From: Microbacterium fluvii
GTDB taxonomy: Bacteria; Actinomycetota; Actinomycetes; Actinomycetales; Microbacteriaceae
NCBI RefSeq assembly: GCF_025515205.1
Contig: NZ_JAOPFX010000004.1
Location: 248,001-312,000, forward strand
Reading direction: 5' to 3'
DNA: 64,000 nt
A program made the translations under genes and the position numbers. The notes below the pieces were generated by a model. The model was not told where the DNA came from, did not search any database, and worked only from the letters and a program-made list of their open reading frames with translations. Positions 46,312 to 56,375 of this stretch are shown piece after piece (positions within the stretch are counted from its first letter, which is position 1; each line of letters opens with the position of its first letter).

Positions 46312-46755
46312 TCAGCCGTTGACGGCCGCGCCCGTGTCGCCCAGAAGCTCCAGCGCCGTACGCAGCCGAGTGCTGGACGTATGGGCGGTGTAGGGGAAGT
46401 AGACGACCTCGACCCCGACCTCGGCGAACTCGCGCTCGAGTTTGCGGCCCTTCTCGGTGCCGCGCCAGTCGTCGCCCTTGAAGAAGTGGGTGAACCCGAC
46501 TTCGCGCCAGGTCTCGATCTTGTCGGGCACCGTCTCGATGTGCACGGCGTCGACGTAGCGCACGTGGCGCACGATCTCTGCGCGTTCGAGCGTGGGGATC
46601 ACGGGATCGACGCCCTTGGTCAGGCGCAGCATCTCGTCGCTGACGACGCCCGCGATCAGATAATCGCAGTGCTCTTTCGCGTGGCGCAGGATGTTCAGGT
46701 GTCCGACGTGAAACAGGTCGAACGCTCCCGCGGCATAGCCGATTCGTGTGGCCAT
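46312..46755 (-). CDS. TagD-like cytidylyltransferase (glycerol-3-phosphate type)
   Basis: 147 residues. The nucleotidyltransferase motif is H16-V-G-H19; FKGDDWRGTEKG and the C-terminal HTSSTRLR (the RTEGISTT-like block) match CDP-glycerol-forming enzymes. It makes CDP-glycerol or a similar CDP-polyol, a teichoic-type precursor. It lies 79 bp downstream of the GDP-fucose synthase gene on the same strand, so it may belong to the same unit. The donor is probably used by the CDP-alcohol phosphotransferase or by glycosyltransferases of the adjacent cluster. Confidence 0.88.
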   Translation of the reverse strand: MATRIGYAAGAFDLFHVGHLNILRHAKEHCDYLIAGVVSDEMLRLTKGVDPVIPTLERAEIVRHVRYVDAVHIETVPDKIETWREVGFTHFFKGDDWRGTEKGRKLEREFAEVGVEVVYFPYTAHTSSTRLRTALELLGDTGAAVNG

Positions 46756-46834
46756 CGCACCCCCCAGTGTGACCAGAAGCAGACTCCCCAGCCTGCTGTC
46801 CCCTCGTTCAGTGTATCGAAGCAGACGCGCCGCG

Positions 46835-47809
46835 TCACCCGCGCATCGAGCCGGCGTTGTCGCGGTACCACGCCACGGTGCGATCAAGCCCTTCACGCAG
46901 GTCGATCGTCGACCGCCAGCCCGAATCGGCGAGCTTGGAGACGTCGAGCAGCTTCTGCGGCGTGCCGTCGGGCTTCGACGTGTCCCACTGCGTCTCGCCC
47001 TCGAACCCGACCACCTCGGCCACCGCCTCGGCGATCTCGCGGATCGTCGCGTCGGAGCCGGTGCCGACGTTGACGTGCTCGGGTCCGTCATAGTGCTCGA
47101 GCAGGTGCAGGAGGGCGTCGGCGAGGTCGTCGGCATGCAGGAACTCGCGCCGCGGCGTGCCGGTGCCCCAGTTGGTCACCGACGGCGCTGCGGATGCTGC
47201 TGCTTCGTCGTACCGGCGGATGAGGGCAGGCAGCACGTGCGACCCGAGCGGAGAGAAGTTGTCGTTCGGCCCGTAGAGGTTGGTGGGCATCGCAGAGATC
47301 CACGGCAGACCGTCCTGCCGCCGCACCGCCTGCACCTGCAGGATGCCGGCGATCTTCGCGATCGCGTAGGCGTCGTTCGTCGGCTCCAGATGACCGGTCA
47401 GGAGGGCCTCTTCGCGGATCGGCTGCGGCGCGAACTTCGGGTAGATGCACGACGACCCCAGGAACAGCAGCCGCTCCACGCCGACCTCGCGTGCGGCATC
47501 CATCACATTCGTCTGGATGCGCAGGTTGTCGCTGAGGAAGTCGACGGGGTACGTGCTGTTGGCGAGGATGCCGCCGACCTTCGCCGCGGCGAGCACGACG
47601 TAGCGGGGCTCGGTCTCGCGGAAGAAGGCGAACACCGCATCGCGGTCCTTGAGGTCGAGCTCTGCCGAGCGGCGTCCGACCAGGTCGGAGAAGCCCTCGC
47701 GCGCGAGGGCCCGCCACATCGCCGAGCCGGCGAGACCGGCGTGCCCCGCGACGTAGAACGTCGCGTCGCGCTCCAGCGGGCCCGGGGTGAACCCGTCGAC
47801 GCCGCTCAC
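46835..47809 (-). CDS. fcl: GDP-L-fucose synthase
   Basis: 324 residues. An NADP-binding [10 protein letters not shown] (in place of GHRGMVGSA), the [12 protein letters not shown] block with the active-site Ser/Cys, and Y-A-I-A-K (YxxxK catalytic pair) are present. It converts GDP-4-keto-6-deoxymannose (made by Gmd) to GDP-L-fucose. GTG 47809 overlaps the gmd stop (GTGA), so both enzymes are coupled. Confidence 0.94.
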   Translation of the reverse strand: MSGVDGFTPGPLERDATFYVAGHAGLAGSAMWRALAREGFSDLVGRRSAELDLKDRDAVFAFFRETEPRYVVLAAAKVGGILANSTYPVDFLSDNLRIQTNVMDAAREVGVERLLFLGSSCIYPKFAPQPIREEALLTGHLEPTNDAYAIAKIAGILQVQAVRRQDGLPWISAMPTNLYGPNDNFSPLGSHVLPALIRRYDEAAASAAPSVTNWGTGTPRREFLHADDLADALLHLLEHYDGPEHVNVGTGSDATIREIAEAVAEVVGFEGETQWDTSKPDGTPQKLLDVSKLADSGWRSTIDLREGLDRTVAWYRDNAGSMRG

Positions 47810-48837
47810 GCGACCGGCCACCCGCTCAGCGGCACGCGGTCGATCCAGGGCGTGCCGGCGCATTCGAGCGCCGCGATGTCGGCGTCGACCATCAGCCGCG
47901 CGAGCTCCAGCGGCCCCACCGTGGCCTTCCAGCCGAGCTTCTGCTCTGCCTTCGACGGGTCGCCGATGAGCGCGTCCACCTCGGTCGGGCGCAGGTAGCG
48001 CTCGTCGAAGCGCACGTGATCCTGCCACTGCAGCCCCGCGTGCGAGAACGCGGTCTCGAGGAACTCGCGCACGGTGATGCCGACGCCCGTCGCGAGCACG
48101 TAGTCGTCGGGCTCGTCGGCCTGCAGCATCCGCCACATTCCCTCGACGTACTCCGCCGCGTAGCCCCAGTCGCGCACCGCGTCGAGGTTGCCCATGTAGA
48201 CGTGGTCCTGCCGGCCCGCCTTGATCGCGGCGACGGCGCGGGTGATCTTGCGGGTGACGAAGGTCTCGCCGCGGCGAGGCGATTCGTGGTTGAACAGGAT
48301 GCCGTTGGTGGCGAACAGTCCGTACGCCTCGCGGTAGTTCTTGGTGATCCAGAAGCTGTAGAGCTTGGCCGCCGCGTAGGGCGAGCGCGGGTAGAACGGG
48401 GTGGTCTCTGACTGCGGGGGCGGGGTCGCGCCGTACAGCTCCGACGACGACGCCTGATAGAACCGCGTCTCGATGCCCGACATGCGCACCGCCTCGAGCA
48501 GACGCACCGATCCGGTGCCGGTGGTGTCGGCGGTGTGCTCCGGCTCGTCGAACGACACCCGCACGTGCGACTGCGCGGCGAGGTTGTAGACCTCATCGGG
48601 GTTGATCGAGGCCAGCAGCGTCGTCAGGCGAGCGCCGTCGCCGAGGTCGCCGTAGTGCAGGAACAGCCTCGCTTCCGCCTCGTGCGGGTCGACGTACAGG
48701 TGGTCGATGCGCGAGGTGTTGAACGTCGAGGCGCGGCGGATGAGGCCGTGCACCTCGTAGCCCTTGCCGAGCAGCAGCTCTGCCAGATAGGAGCCGTCCT
48801 GGCCGGTGATGCCTGTGATGAACGCGCGCTTGGTCAC
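47806..48837 (-). CDS. gmd: GDP-mannose 4,6-dehydratase
   Basis: 343 residues. [16 protein letters not shown] (NADP loop) near the N-terminus, the YxxxK-type Y in [16 protein letters not shown], and [16 protein letters not shown] are characteristic. It makes GDP-4-keto-6-deoxymannose from GDP-mannose, the first step to GDP-fucose. GTG 48837 with a GGAGGGGG RBS. TAGGAT near 48934-48939 may be its -10 element. It heads the gmd-fcl pair. Confidence 0.96.
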   Translation of the reverse strand: MTKRAFITGITGQDGSYLAELLLGKGYEVHGLIRRASTFNTSRIDHLYVDPHEAEARLFLHYGDLGDGARLTTLLASINPDEVYNLAAQSHVRVSFDEPEHTADTTGTGSVRLLEAVRMSGIETRFYQASSSELYGATPPPQSETTPFYPRSPYAAAKLYSFWITKNYREAYGLFATNGILFNHESPRRGETFVTRKITRAVAAIKAGRQDHVYMGNLDAVRDWGYAAEYVEGMWRMLQADEPDDYVLATGVGITVREFLETAFSHAGLQWQDHVRFDERYLRPTEVDALIGDPSKAEQKLGWKATVGPLELARLMVDADIAALECAGTPWIDRVPLSGWPVA

Positions 48838-48975
48838 GATTGATCCCCCTCCGAAGCAATCTGGTCGGAGCCCCCGTCGACGCGTGCGCGTGTTTCCCCC
48901 AGCGCGGCACCGGTCACGTGGCCCTTGCGGGTGATCCTAGCCCCATCGCGCACGGTGCGTCGCGCCGGGGTGTTC

Positions 48976-50382
48976 TCACGGGGTGGGTGGGGCGGCGCCC
49001 GGCGCCGGCCGAGGCTGCGAGATGAACAGCAGCGAGAGGATCAGCACGACCAGGATGCCGGTGGCCTGCAGCAGCGACCCTCGGAGCAGGATCAGCAGGT
49101 AGAACGGGAAAACGGCGCCCGCGATCGCCGCGATGGGCGACGGCTCCGGCGTCATGAACCTGCTGTCGAGACGCCCGAGCAGATAGGCCAGGAGCACCGA
49201 GCCGATCACGACGCCGATGAAGCCGAAGCTCAGCAGCAGCTCCGCCCAGATCGGCGCGGAGAGGTTGGTGAAGCTGTACTCACGGAACTCCGCCAGCAGC
49301 ACCCCCGAGCCGGTGGGCTTGTCGGACCAGATCGACCGCGGCAGCCAGAAGAACAGGATCCCGAGGAACTGCCTCGCGAAGCGGAAGGGCATCGTCGCGT
49401 CGTAGAGGATCGCGTTGGAGAGCTGCCCGAACGCGTCGTAGTCGCCGTTGCCCTCGTACTCGCCGAGGAAGCCCGAGCGGTCGGCGTTGACGGAGTCGAG
49501 GCGTCGGAACAGGTCGGCGATCGGAAAGACGAACAGCAGACCGAAGACGATCCCGACCATGGTCAGCGACGTGCGCAGTCGCGTGCGGTACGCGCCGAGC
49601 GGGCCGAGAAAGCTCCCCCATACGACGCCGAAGTGATACCTCGCACTCGAGATCGGGTTCGTCACCAGCATCGCGATCGCCGTCATCACGGCACCCACGC
49701 GGGCCGCACCGCGCGAGGAGTCGGTGTGCGCCGTCGACCACCAGCCGTGTGCGGCGATGAGGATCGGAAAGCTCGAGATCGCCGCGATCATCGCGTTGGT
49801 CGTCGGGTCGGGCCACAGCAGATTCTCGACGAGCGAGAACTCCGCCCGGCTGGAGAAGAGCACCCCGACGCCGAGTCGCGAGACGTAGTACGTCGAGCAG
49901 GCGACCGCCACAACCGTGAGCACGATCAGTCGGCGGCGGCTGACGGCGAGTTCGAATCGTGCACTGGTCGTCCTGCCGTGCGCGCGGCGGGCGAGCCAGA
50001 ACCCCACAGCGAACCCGACGATGCCGACCGCCGCCGTCGCCGCGGTCGGGGCATCGAGCTCAGGGTCGAGTCCGGCCGTCGTCGTCGACAGCGCGTCGGC
50101 GCGCAGCTGCACGGTGGGGGCCAACCCGAAGAAGACGTAGCAGAACAGCCAGAAGACGAACTCGAACAGTCGCCGCCTCCCCCGGGCGATGAGCCACGAC
50201 AGTCGAACGGACGCCACGATCAGGATCGCGAAGGTCAGCATCCACGCGGAGCTCCGACCGGAGTCGGGATTGAGCAGCACGATCGTGGGCACCACGATGC
50301 CGAGCGCGCCGAAGGTCGCGAACCCGAGGGAGATCAGGATGGTCCCCTCGCGCCGCTCCGTGGCGACGATCTGCTGCGACAT
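48976..50382 (-). CDS. O-antigen polymerase-like membrane protein (Wzy type)
   Basis: 468 residues with about 10-12 membrane segments and a large extracellular loop (about 260-390, including GFLGEYEGNGDYDAFGQ). The organisation matches oligosaccharide repeat-unit polymerases of the O-antigen family. It would join lipid-linked repeat units outside the membrane. ATG 50382 lies 4 bp after the flippase stop; an ATG at 50418 would overlap the flippase gene. Confidence 0.75.
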   Translation of the reverse strand: MSQQIVATERREGTILISLGFATFGALGIVVPTIVLLNPDSGRSSAWMLTFAILIVASVRLSWLIARGRRRLFEFVFWLFCYVFFGLAPTVQLRADALSTTTAGLDPELDAPTAATAAVGIVGFAVGFWLARRAHGRTTSARFELAVSRRRLIVLTVVAVACSTYYVSRLGVGVLFSSRAEFSLVENLLWPDPTTNAMIAAISSFPILIAAHGWWSTAHTDSSRGAARVGAVMTAIAMLVTNPISSARYHFGVVWGSFLGPLGAYRTRLRTSLTMVGIVFGLLFVFPIADLFRRLDSVNADRSGFLGEYEGNGDYDAFGQLSNAILYDATMPFRFARQFLGILFFWLPRSIWSDKPTGSGVLLAEFREYSFTNLSAPIWAELLLSFGFIGVVIGSVLLAYLLGRLDSRFMTPEPSPIAAIAGAVFPFYLLILLRGSLLQATGILVVLILSLLFISQPRPAPGAAPPTP

Positions 50383-50386
50383 GGGC

Positions 50387-51613
50387 TCAGTCTGCCCTTC
50401 GCGGTCGATCGCCGTCACGTCCGGCCCTGCGCAGAGCCGCCGCCCCGACGACGGCCGAGGCTGCCACGGCGAGCGCGAAACCCCACGCCGCTCCCTGAGC
50501 CGCCAGCGCCAGGCCGAGCAGCAGCGGCGCCACGAGCGTCGCCACGGCCAGTGTCGATCTCATGAGCGTCGACTGGCGGTGCAGGGCTCGCGCGCGGAAG
50601 TGCGCGAGCAGCACGGTGTAGACCACCATCGCGAGCGACTGCAGCGCATAGGCGACCCGCAGCGGGGCAGCCGAATCCCATGTCTCACCCAGCAGCAGGC
50701 GCCCCCATTCGGCAGGCAGCACCAGCACCGCGACGCTCCAGATCACCGCGAGCGCGGTCAGCACGATCGCGGTCTCGCGCATCCGCGAACGGTATCGCCC
50801 GGGGTCGGCGGCGCGCACGAGCTCGGGGACGACCGCGATCCGCACCGCGTTGAAGGCGGTGTTCAGCGGAGAGAACAGCAGCGACGCCCCGCGCAGCGCC
50901 GCGACCCCTGCCACCCCGAGGGGAGCGGCCAGCAGAAACCAGACGACGGTGTTCGAGGCGTTCAGGCTCGCGTACTCGCCCGAGAACCGCACCGCGATGT
51001 CGCGATTGCGCGAGAGCCAGGTCGCTCCTCGCACGGGCTTCGGGCGCAGTCGCGCGGCGATCACCGCGATGATCGCGGCCACCGCTCCGGTGGCGACCCA
51101 GGTCGCCACGACCGTCCAGGCCGGGGCGCCCGAGACGACGAGCCAGAACATGAGCGGAAGCGAGAGCGCCGCCCACACCGTGTCGGAGGCCAGAGCGTGC
51201 CCCGATCGGCCCCTGGCGATGAGGATGTAGCGGGCGATGTCCTGGACGAACACGATCGGGCCGGCCACCGCGAGGGCGATCCACACCGCGGCGTCTCCTC
51301 CGGAGACCACGCCGCAGACGGCGAGGGCGAGGGCGGAGACCGCGCCCAGCGCGGCGGAGACCCCCGCGGCGGCGTCGTCGCCCTCGGTCGAGCGCTGCTC
51401 GCCACCGCCGGAGAACCGGACCAGCAGGACTTCGCCCACGAGGGCCCGCTGGAAGCCGAGGAAGAAGATCAGCACCACGTAGCCGAGGCTGAAGCGTCCG
51501 AAGTCTGCCGGCGATGACACGTTCGCGACGAAGGCGACCAGGGCGAAGTTCGACAGGCTCGAGACGAGCTGATCGCCGATCGTGACGAAGCGCGAGTGCG
51601 CGCGCCCCGCCAT
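50387..51613 (-). CDS. Polysaccharide flippase-like membrane protein (Wzx/MATE-like)
   Basis: 408 residues, about 12 membrane segments. The N-terminal FVTIGDQLVSSLSNFALVAFVA and the later GVAALRGASLLFSPLNTAFNA block fit polysaccharide exporters. It would flip lipid-linked sugars across the membrane. Its ATG overlaps the CDP-alcohol transferase stop. Confidence 0.8.
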   Translation of the reverse strand: MAGRAHSRFVTIGDQLVSSLSNFALVAFVANVSSPADFGRFSLGYVVLIFFLGFQRALVGEVLLVRFSGGGEQRSTEGDDAAAGVSAALGAVSALALAVCGVVSGGDAAVWIALAVAGPIVFVQDIARYILIARGRSGHALASDTVWAALSLPLMFWLVVSGAPAWTVVATWVATGAVAAIIAVIAARLRPKPVRGATWLSRNRDIAVRFSGEYASLNASNTVVWFLLAAPLGVAGVAALRGASLLFSPLNTAFNAVRIAVVPELVRAADPGRYRSRMRETAIVLTALAVIWSVAVLVLPAEWGRLLLGETWDSAAPLRVAYALQSLAMVVYTVLLAHFRARALHRQSTLMRSTLAVATLVAPLLLGLALAAQGAAWGFALAVAASAVVGAAALRRAGRDGDRPRRAD

Positions 51614-52356
51614 CAGACCCTGGTCGCAGCCCGCGCGGCGTCCTCACGCCGCAGGGTGCGGTACCACTTGGTCAGCAGGGCGGTGCTGGTGAGCACTTTG
51701 GCGAGCGCGATGAGCGCGTACACGGTCGTGAAGGCCACCGGCAGCGGCAGCAGCAGGTAGACCCAGCAGAGCACCCCGTAGTCGACGGGGAGCATCAGCG
51801 CCGAGCGCGCGCGGGAGCGTGCCGTCACGGTCGTGGTGGCGGTGACCGAGGTGAGCTTGGTGAACAGCTCGCCCGCGAAGAAGGTCGACGACGCCGCGAC
51901 CGTGAACACGAGGCACAGTGCGTAGGCGGCAGCATCCGGGATCACATCCACGCGCACCAGGTAGGCGAGCGTCGCCAGGTGCAGCAGCACCATGCGGATG
52001 CCGTCGATCACGTGGTCGAGCCACTCGCCCAGCGCCGAGCCGCCTCCGCGCAGCCGCGCGAGCTGACCGTCGGCGGAGTCGAAGAAGAACCCGATGACGA
52101 GGGCGAGACCGATCACGGCGTTCCACGCCGCACCGTCGGCCCACAGCATGAGCGCGAGGATGGCGGCGAAGGTGAAGACGGCCCCGACCGCGGTCAGCAC
52201 GTTGGGCGTCGCCCACGGCGGGGCGGCCGCCGCCAGCACGCGGCCGACGGGCCTGTTGATGGCGAGCGTGTAGAGCGGCACGCCGGTGCGGCGCTTCTGC
52301 GCCGCACGCAGTTCCCCGAACCTCGTGCGGAATGTCGTGGTCTGTGTATCCGTCAT
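51613..52356 (-). CDS. CDP-alcohol phosphatidyltransferase family membrane enzyme
   Basis: 247 residues. The catalytic motif D96-G-x2-A100-R101-x8-G110-x3-D114-x3-D118 is complete, in the cytosolic part after the second helix, followed by further membrane segments. The family moves a phospho-alcohol from a CDP-activated donor to a second alcohol. Next to sugar-polymer genes and near a TagD-like enzyme, it may add a polyol phosphate or make a lipid-linked primer. GAGGGG RBS before the ATG. Confidence 0.88.
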   Translation of the reverse strand: MTDTQTTTFRTRFGELRAAQKRRTGVPLYTLAINRPVGRVLAAAAPPWATPNVLTAVGAVFTFAAILALMLWADGAAWNAVIGLALVIGFFFDSADGQLARLRGGGSALGEWLDHVIDGIRMVLLHLATLAYLVRVDVIPDAAAYALCLVFTVAASSTFFAGELFTKLTSVTATTTVTARSRARSALMLPVDYGVLCWVYLLLPLPVAFTTVYALIALAKVLTSTALLTKWYRTLRREDAARAATRV

Positions 52357-52387
52357 CCAGCGCTCCCCTCTGCGCTCGACTGGCGTC

Positions 52388-53500
52388 TCACCGCTGCTCG
52401 AGCGGCTCGCTGGAATAGTAACCCTCCAGCAGGTCGGCGACGTGCGCGATCGAGAAGCGCTCGATGACCGAGTCGCGTCCTCGGCGCCCGAGTCGGTCGC
52501 GTTCGGCATCGTCGGCAAGGAGTCCGCGCAGCGTCTCGGTCAGTGCCCCGGCGGGGTCGTCGTCGGCGAAGGTCGCCACGGCGGAGCCCAGTCGATCGGC
52601 GATGTGACACGTCTCCGAGATCACCGTGGGGGTGCCCGCCGCCAGTGCCTCGAGAACCGACATGGGGAACGGCTCGTTGAGGCTCGGCAGCACGTAGAGG
52701 TCTGCCCGGGCGATGCGGCCGGGGCCGGCGCCCGGGGGGACCGGCCCCTCGTAGACCAGTCGGTCGGGGTGCGCGGCGGTCATCGCGAGCAGGGCGTCGA
52801 GGTCACCCTCGTCGGGGCCGACGACGCGGAACACCGCATCCACACCGTCATCGAGGAGTCGGTGCGCGGCCTCTGCGAACAGCAGCACGCGCTTGCGGGC
52901 CTGCAGCCGCGCCAGGAAGAGCACCTCGGGCGGATGACCGCCACGCTCCTCGCCGGCGGGCGGCACCGTCACGCCGTTGGGCAGCCCGCGCAGCCGCACC
53001 GAAGGCTCGACCGCGGCGAGTCTGGCCGCGTCGACGTCGGTCAGCGCGAAGGCGCCGTCGGCGGCGGAGAGGATGCGGCGGGTGCGCCGGTCGAAGAGTT
53101 TCGCGCGCAGCCGCGCGTCGGGCTTGACCATTCCGTGCGGCTGCACGAACACGCGCGGTGATCCCGCCCCGACCAGCGCGGCCGCGGCGGGAGTGGTGAT
53201 GAGATCGCGGGCGAGGTGCACGTGCACGACGTCGAACTCCGCTCGCCGGGAGCGCAGTGCCCTGACCAGCCCTGGGGCGATCAGCCCGCTGAACCCGGCG
53301 CCGGGCACCAGCGTGCGCGTGCGGAACAGGTGGGTGACCACGTGCGGCGGCGCGAAGGACGCGCGCCCGTCCCAGCCGGCGAACACCTCGACGTGGTGAC
53401 CGCGTCGCGCGAGCTCGGTCACCTGTTCGGTCATCACCGCGACCGGGCCACCGAACGCGCCGTCGGCACTCAGATAGGTCAGGACGTGCGCGATCCTCAT
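52388..53500 (-). CDS. Glycosyltransferase family 4
   Basis: 370 residues in two Rossmann domains (GT-B). N-terminal HVLTYLSADGAFGGPVAVM is the acceptor-side Gly loop; C-terminal NEPFPMSVLEALAAGTP holds the Ex7E donor motif. It transfers one sugar (fucose or another) to the growing repeat unit. It shares a 4-nt overlap with the upstream acetyltransferase gene. Confidence 0.93.
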   Translation of the reverse strand: MRIAHVLTYLSADGAFGGPVAVMTEQVTELARRGHHVEVFAGWDGRASFAPPHVVTHLFRTRTLVPGAGFSGLIAPGLVRALRSRRAEFDVVHVHLARDLITTPAAAALVGAGSPRVFVQPHGMVKPDARLRAKLFDRRTRRILSAADGAFALTDVDAARLAAVEPSVRLRGLPNGVTVPPAGEERGGHPPEVLFLARLQARKRVLLFAEAAHRLLDDGVDAVFRVVGPDEGDLDALLAMTAAHPDRLVYEGPVPPGAGPGRIARADLYVLPSLNEPFPMSVLEALAAGTPTVISETCHIADRLGSAVATFADDDPAGALTETLRGLLADDAERDRLGRRGRDSVIERFSIAHVADLLEGYYSSEPLEQR

Positions 53501-54108
53501 CCCAGACGGCCGGCTTCGTCGTCGGCTCCGGCAGACGCGTCCCGTACGGCCGCGTCGGGGAATCTCTGTCCGACGATCGTGGGGGGAGGGCTCGACACGA
53601 TCACTCCGGCCGGGATGTCGCCGCGCACCACCGTCATGGGCGAGATGACGGCCGACCTGCCGATGTGCGCGCCGCCCAGCACCACGCACCGGGAAGTCAG
53701 CCACACGCCGTCCTCGATGACGATGGGCTTCGTGATGAGGGCCATGTCGGTGCGGAAGGCATGGGCGCCGGTCGTCAGGTACGTCTCCTGCGAGATCGAG
53801 ACGTCGCTTCCCACCGTGATCAGGTCGCGATTGTGGAACCAGACGCCGTCGCCGATCCAGCAGCGATCGCCGATCTCGAGGTTCCAGGGGGACTTCACCC
53901 GCGTGCGGGGGCGCATGATCACCCCGTCGCCGATCCTGGCGCCGAACCGACGCAGTGCCCACACCCTCAGCCGGGAGCTGATCTGCAGGCGATTCGACAC
54001 CAGCAGCAGCTCGACCAGAGACCAGCTCATCGTCAGCCACGCGGGCCTGCGGAGTCGTTCCGGCGCGCCGGGGGCACGGGACAGATCGATCACGCGGATG
54101 TCCGACAT
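53497..54108 (-). CDS. Left-handed beta-helix O-acetyltransferase (WcaF-like)
   Basis: 203 residues. The C-terminal half shows hexapeptide-repeat rungs (GARIGDGVIM, LEIGDRCWIGDGV, IGRSAVISPM), with GAHIGRSA and the H-containing loop of xenobiotic/galactoside-type acetyltransferases. It likely acetylates a sugar hydroxyl in the repeat unit. ATG 54108. Confidence 0.88.
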   Translation of the reverse strand: MSDIRVIDLSRAPGAPERLRRPAWLTMSWSLVELLLVSNRLQISSRLRVWALRRFGARIGDGVIMRPRTRVKSPWNLEIGDRCWIGDGVWFHNRDLITVGSDVSISQETYLTTGAHAFRTDMALITKPIVIEDGVWLTSRCVVLGGAHIGRSAVISPMTVVRGDIPAGVIVSSPPPTIVGQRFPDAAVRDASAGADDEAGRLG

Positions 54109-54162
54109 GACTCTTTTCTACAGAACCCCACCCGACCGCGCACCCCTGGGCGGCGGCGTGGC

Positions 54163-54888
54163 TCAGGGCGCGAGTGCCTTCAGCACCGCCTGGGCGATCG
54201 CATCCTGCCCCGTCTTGTTCAGCGTTCCGGACTTGTCGATCTGGTCGGACTCGAGCGCGGGAGGGGCCAGAAGGCTGACGTACTCGACGTCGGCGGCATC
54301 GGCGGCGGCGCGCAGGACGCCGTCCGCCGCCAGTGCGACGGGGTCTGCCTGGTCGGTTCCCGCGGGGCCGACGGCCACGATGGTCACACCGGGGAGCCCG
54401 GCCGCCAGCGCGGCATAGGTCGCGGTCATGTCGTCGCGCACGACATCGGGGTCGGCATCGGCGTCGGCCGTCCCCGCCGCGATGATCACGACCGAGGCGC
54501 CGGAGGCGACCGCCTCTGGGACGCGATCGAGGATGCTGGGGCAGAAGTCCGATGAGCAGTCGTCGCCGTCGGGCCTCGTCGCGTAGCCGGCGTGCGCGGT
54601 CGACAGATCGACCAGTGTCCAGCCGTTCGCCTTGGCGACCTGAGCGGGCCACGTCGTGTCGTCTTCGTCGCTGCCGGATGCCGTGTGCTCATCGCCGAGG
54701 AAGGCCACGATCGCCGCACCCGGCTCCGCGCTCACGGCGTTGGGAGCTTCGCCCGCGCCGTCCGCGCTGCTGCTCGGCGAGACCGAGTACACCGCGTAGG
54801 CGGCGCACGCGGCGGTCACCGCAGCCAGCACTGCGACGAGGGCATAGCGCCACCAGCGGGTGCGGCCCTTGCGTGCGATCGGCGACAT
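54163..54888 (-). CDS. SGNH-fold lipase/esterase-like protein, degenerate catalytic site
   Basis: 241 residues. One N-terminal signal anchor (about 13-34), then an SGNH-like alpha/beta domain. In block I the usual GDS becomes GDEH (Glu at the Ser position), block III has AAGTAD instead of GxND, and block V (NKTGQDAIAQAV) lacks the expected His. It may bind acylated glycans without hydrolysing them. GTG 54894 is an alternative start. Confidence 0.7.
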   Translation of the reverse strand: MSPIARKGRTRWWRYALVAVLAAVTAACAAYAVYSVSPSSSADGAGEAPNAVSAEPGAAIVAFLGDEHTASGSDEDDTTWPAQVAKANGWTLVDLSTAHAGYATRPDGDDCSSDFCPSILDRVPEAVASGASVVIIAAGTADADADPDVVRDDMTATYAALAAGLPGVTIVAVGPAGTDQADPVALAADGVLRAAADAADVEYVSLLAPPALESDQIDKSGTLNKTGQDAIAQAVLKALAP

Positions 54889-54974
54889 GCGCACTATCCT
54901 GACATAGCTCTCACACGGCGATGCGGCGGGGGGCGCCGCAATTCTGCCCGGTGAGACCGCGGAAGGGCATCGAC

Positions 54975-56375
54975 GTGATTCGCTCCGAGACGTTCGCGAC
55001 TCTCAAGGCGCGCTGGCTCACGATTCTGGTCTTCGTGCTGCTCGGGGTGCTGCTCGCGTCGCTGTACGTGATGTTCGCACCGCGTGAGTACAGTGCGAGC
55101 ACACGACTGCTGGTGAGCGCCTCGACCGGCACCAACGGCTCGGACCTCGCGCAGGGCGGCACGTTCTCTCAGCAGCAGGCGCGCAATTACAGCAACATCG
55201 CGACGAGCGAGATCGTGCTGCAGCCCGTGATCGACGCGCTCGACCTGCAGCTGACGGTGACGGCGCTCGGGCGCAAGGTGTCGTCGACCATCCCCTTGAA
55301 CACCTCGGTGATCCAGATCGAGGTCACCGACTCGTCTCCCGTGCGAGCCGCCGCGATCGCCAACTCTGTGACGACCAGCCTGGTCAACACGGTCGGGTCG
55401 CTCGTGCCGACCGATGCCGACGGGCGTTCGCTGGTCGGCGTCGACATCGTGCAGCGGGCGACGGTGCCCTCTCGCCCCTCGTCGCCGAACGCACTGATCG
55501 CCCTGTTCGCCGGGGCGGTCGGCGGCCTCGTCGCCGGCGTCGCCTACGTGATCATCGCCAGGCGCATCTCGTCGCGGGTGCGCACCGCCGCCGAGGCGCG
55601 ACGACTCACCAATGCGCCGGTGCTGGGGACCATCCGATTCGAGAGCGACGTTCGCGAGCGCGCGGCGATGGCCGACATCAGCAGCAGGTCGGTGCGCGCG
55701 GAGGAGTACCGCCAGGTGCGAACCAACGTCGGTTTCCTGCAGATGGGCAACGCCCACAAGGCCTTCGCGATCACCTCCTCGGTTCCCGGCGAGGGCAAGA
55801 GCACGACGTCGGCGAACCTCGCGGCCAGCCTCGCCTCGATCGGGCGCTCGGTGTGCCTCATCGAGGCGGACCTGCGCAAGCCGTCGCTCGGCGGCTACCT
55901 CGACCTCGAGAGCAGCATCGGCCTGACCACGGTGCTCTCGGGCGACGCCGACTTGGACGACGCTCTGCAGACCTGGGGGTACTCCGGCCTGCAGGTGCTG
56001 CTCGCGGGGGAGGTGCCGCCCAACCCGAGCGAGCTGCTCAGTTCGCCGGCCGCCGCCGATCTCATTGCCACACTTCGAGCGCGATTCGAGATCATCATCG
56101 TCGACACCCCGCCGATCCTCCCGGTCACCGACGGCGCGATCATCGGCAACCTCCTCGGCGGGGTCATCCTCGTGATCGGCCTCGGCAAGGTCCGCGAGCG
56201 CGAACTCGCCGGCACGATCGAAGCGCTCACGGTCTCGCATACGCCGGTGCTCGGCACGGTTCTGAACATGGCCGCGAGCGAGCACACGCGTGCCTACGAG
56301 TACGGCTACGGGTCGACCGCGTCGCACGAGGCCAGGGAGGGTGCGGAGGCTCCGCGTGTCACGGCAGAGAGCTGA
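54975..56375 (+). CDS. Polysaccharide co-polymerase / BY-type tyrosine autokinase
   Basis: 466 residues. Membrane segments at about 15-35 and 175-195 flank an extracellular Wzz-type chain-length domain. The cytosolic BY-kinase has Walker A SVPGEGKST (268-276), Walker A' IEADLRKP (about 296-303), Walker B IIVDTPP (about 375-381) and a terminal Tyr cluster Y441-E-Y443-G-Y445 for autophosphorylation. It sets chain length and regulates export. GTG 54975 is preferred (GGAAGGG RBS); ATG 54921 is an alternative. Confidence 0.93.
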   Translation: MIRSETFATLKARWLTILVFVLLGVLLASLYVMFAPREYSASTRLLVSASTGTNGSDLAQGGTFSQQQARNYSNIATSEIVLQPVIDALDLQLTVTALGRKVSSTIPLNTSVIQIEVTDSSPVRAAAIANSVTTSLVNTVGSLVPTDADGRSLVGVDIVQRATVPSRPSSPNALIALFAGAVGGLVAGVAYVIIARRISSRVRTAAEARRLTNAPVLGTIRFESDVRERAAMADISSRSVRAEEYRQVRTNVGFLQMGNAHKAFAITSSVPGEGKSTTSANLAASLASIGRSVCLIEADLRKPSLGGYLDLESSIGLTTVLSGDADLDDALQTWGYSGLQVLLAGEVPPNPSELLSSPAAADLIATLRARFEIIIVDTPPILPVTDGAIIGNLLGGVILVIGLGKVRERELAGTIEALTVSHTPVLGTVLNMAASEHTRAYEYGYGSTASHEAREGAEAPRVTAES

